A stretch of DNA of 5,853 nt from Gammaproteobacteria bacterium (lineage in GTDB: Bacteria; Pseudomonadota; Gammaproteobacteria; SURF-13). Made by a program: the position numbers and the translations under genes. The notes beneath the pieces were generated by a model, which saw only the letters and a program-made list of their open reading frames with translations, was not told the DNA's origin and did not search any database. Of this stretch, positions 5,743-5,853 are shown piece after piece. Within the stretch, counting starts at the first letter, position 1. Every line of letters starts with the position of its first letter. The DNA lies in contig JAMDBH010000033.1 of assembly GCA_023487615.1 (NCBI GenBank), forward strand, positions 1 to 5,853, in the 5' to 3' direction.

Positions 5743-5814
5743 AGGCGCGTAGCTCAGTGGTAGAGCACTACCTTGACATGGTAGTGGTCGGTGGTTCGAT
5801 CCCACTCGCGCCCG
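5743..5814 (+). tRNA. tRNA-Val (anticodon GAC)
   Basis: The sequence folds into a standard cloverleaf: D-stem GCTC/GAGC, anticodon stem CTACC/GGTAG around loop TTGACAT with anticodon GAC at 5775-5777 (reads GUC and GUU), a five-base variable loop, and a T-arm GGTGG/CCACT around TTCGATC. The acceptor stem pairs at six positions (GGCGCG with CGCGCC). The outermost pair would be A1-C72, a mismatch, and position 73 is G rather than the A usual in valine tRNAs. No CCA is encoded, so it must be added by the CCA-adding enzyme. A strong promoter sits just upstream, so the gene is probably expressed. It may be a normal tRNA with a divergent acceptor end, or a variant altered by mobile DNA insertion. 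Confidence 0.92.
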
Positions 5815-5853
5815 TCTTCTTCGCGTTCGTGCTCAATTGTGAATTTCAAATGT

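Noticed and set aside
1548..5853. CRISPR array, integrase gene or duplicated tRNA 3' end
   Set aside because: No regularly spaced direct repeats, no integrase-like frame, and no second copy of the tRNA T-arm or acceptor sequence were found by eye.

Overview
The window looks like a proteobacterial chromosome, most probably gamma- or betaproteobacterial. That view rests mainly on the UvrB protein, which reads closely like gammaproteobacterial UvrB through the helicase motifs and the C-terminal UVR motif. Species cannot be named from this sequence alone. The window appears to be a housekeeping locus (uvrB on the left, a tRNA-Val gene on the right) with about 4 kb of accessory DNA between them. 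All accessory genes past the first small one lie on the minus strand.

Layout, left to right. (1) Positions 1-1547, plus: the C-terminal three quarters of uvrB. (2) 1739-1894, plus: a 51-residue membrane peptide of the DUF3096 type with a strong ribosome binding site. (3) 1973-2199: a short, internally deleted RAYT element (REP-associated tyrosine transposase, Y1/IS200-like). It holds only the first 53 transposase codons and is bounded by two imperfect inverted copies of a tip sequence. (4) 2210-2347, minus: a 45-residue, lysine-rich small protein of a type met in phages and mobile DNA, in a clearly AT-rich patch. (5) 2567-3079, minus: a predicted lipoprotein of unknown function. (6) 3111-3902, minus: an alpha/beta hydrolase with a serine nucleophile elbow. 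(7) 3914-4332: a second RAYT copy, frameshifted twice and deleted in its 3' part. (8) 4346-5524, minus: a 392-residue protein with an N-terminal zinc ribbon and a C-terminal Shedu (SduA/DUF4263) nuclease domain of the PD-(D/E)XK type. (9) 5525-5742: an AT-rich divergent promoter region. (10) 5743-5814, plus: tRNA-Val(GAC) behind a good sigma-70-type promoter.

How it may work together. Shedu proteins are single-gene anti-phage nucleases, so the island probably includes a defence gene. The hydrolase and lipoprotein genes are 31 nt apart and likely cotranscribed. If the second RAYT copy is removed, the nuclease stop codon and the hydrolase start lie only about 24 nt apart. This suggests that nuclease, hydrolase and lipoprotein once formed one compact operon, later split by the transposase remnant. 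That arrangement is the most interesting hypothesis here; it is inference, not shown by the sequence.

The two RAYT copies are in the same orientation and flank the small basic gene, the lipoprotein and the hydrolase, so recombination between them could remove this block. Neither copy can make a working transposase.
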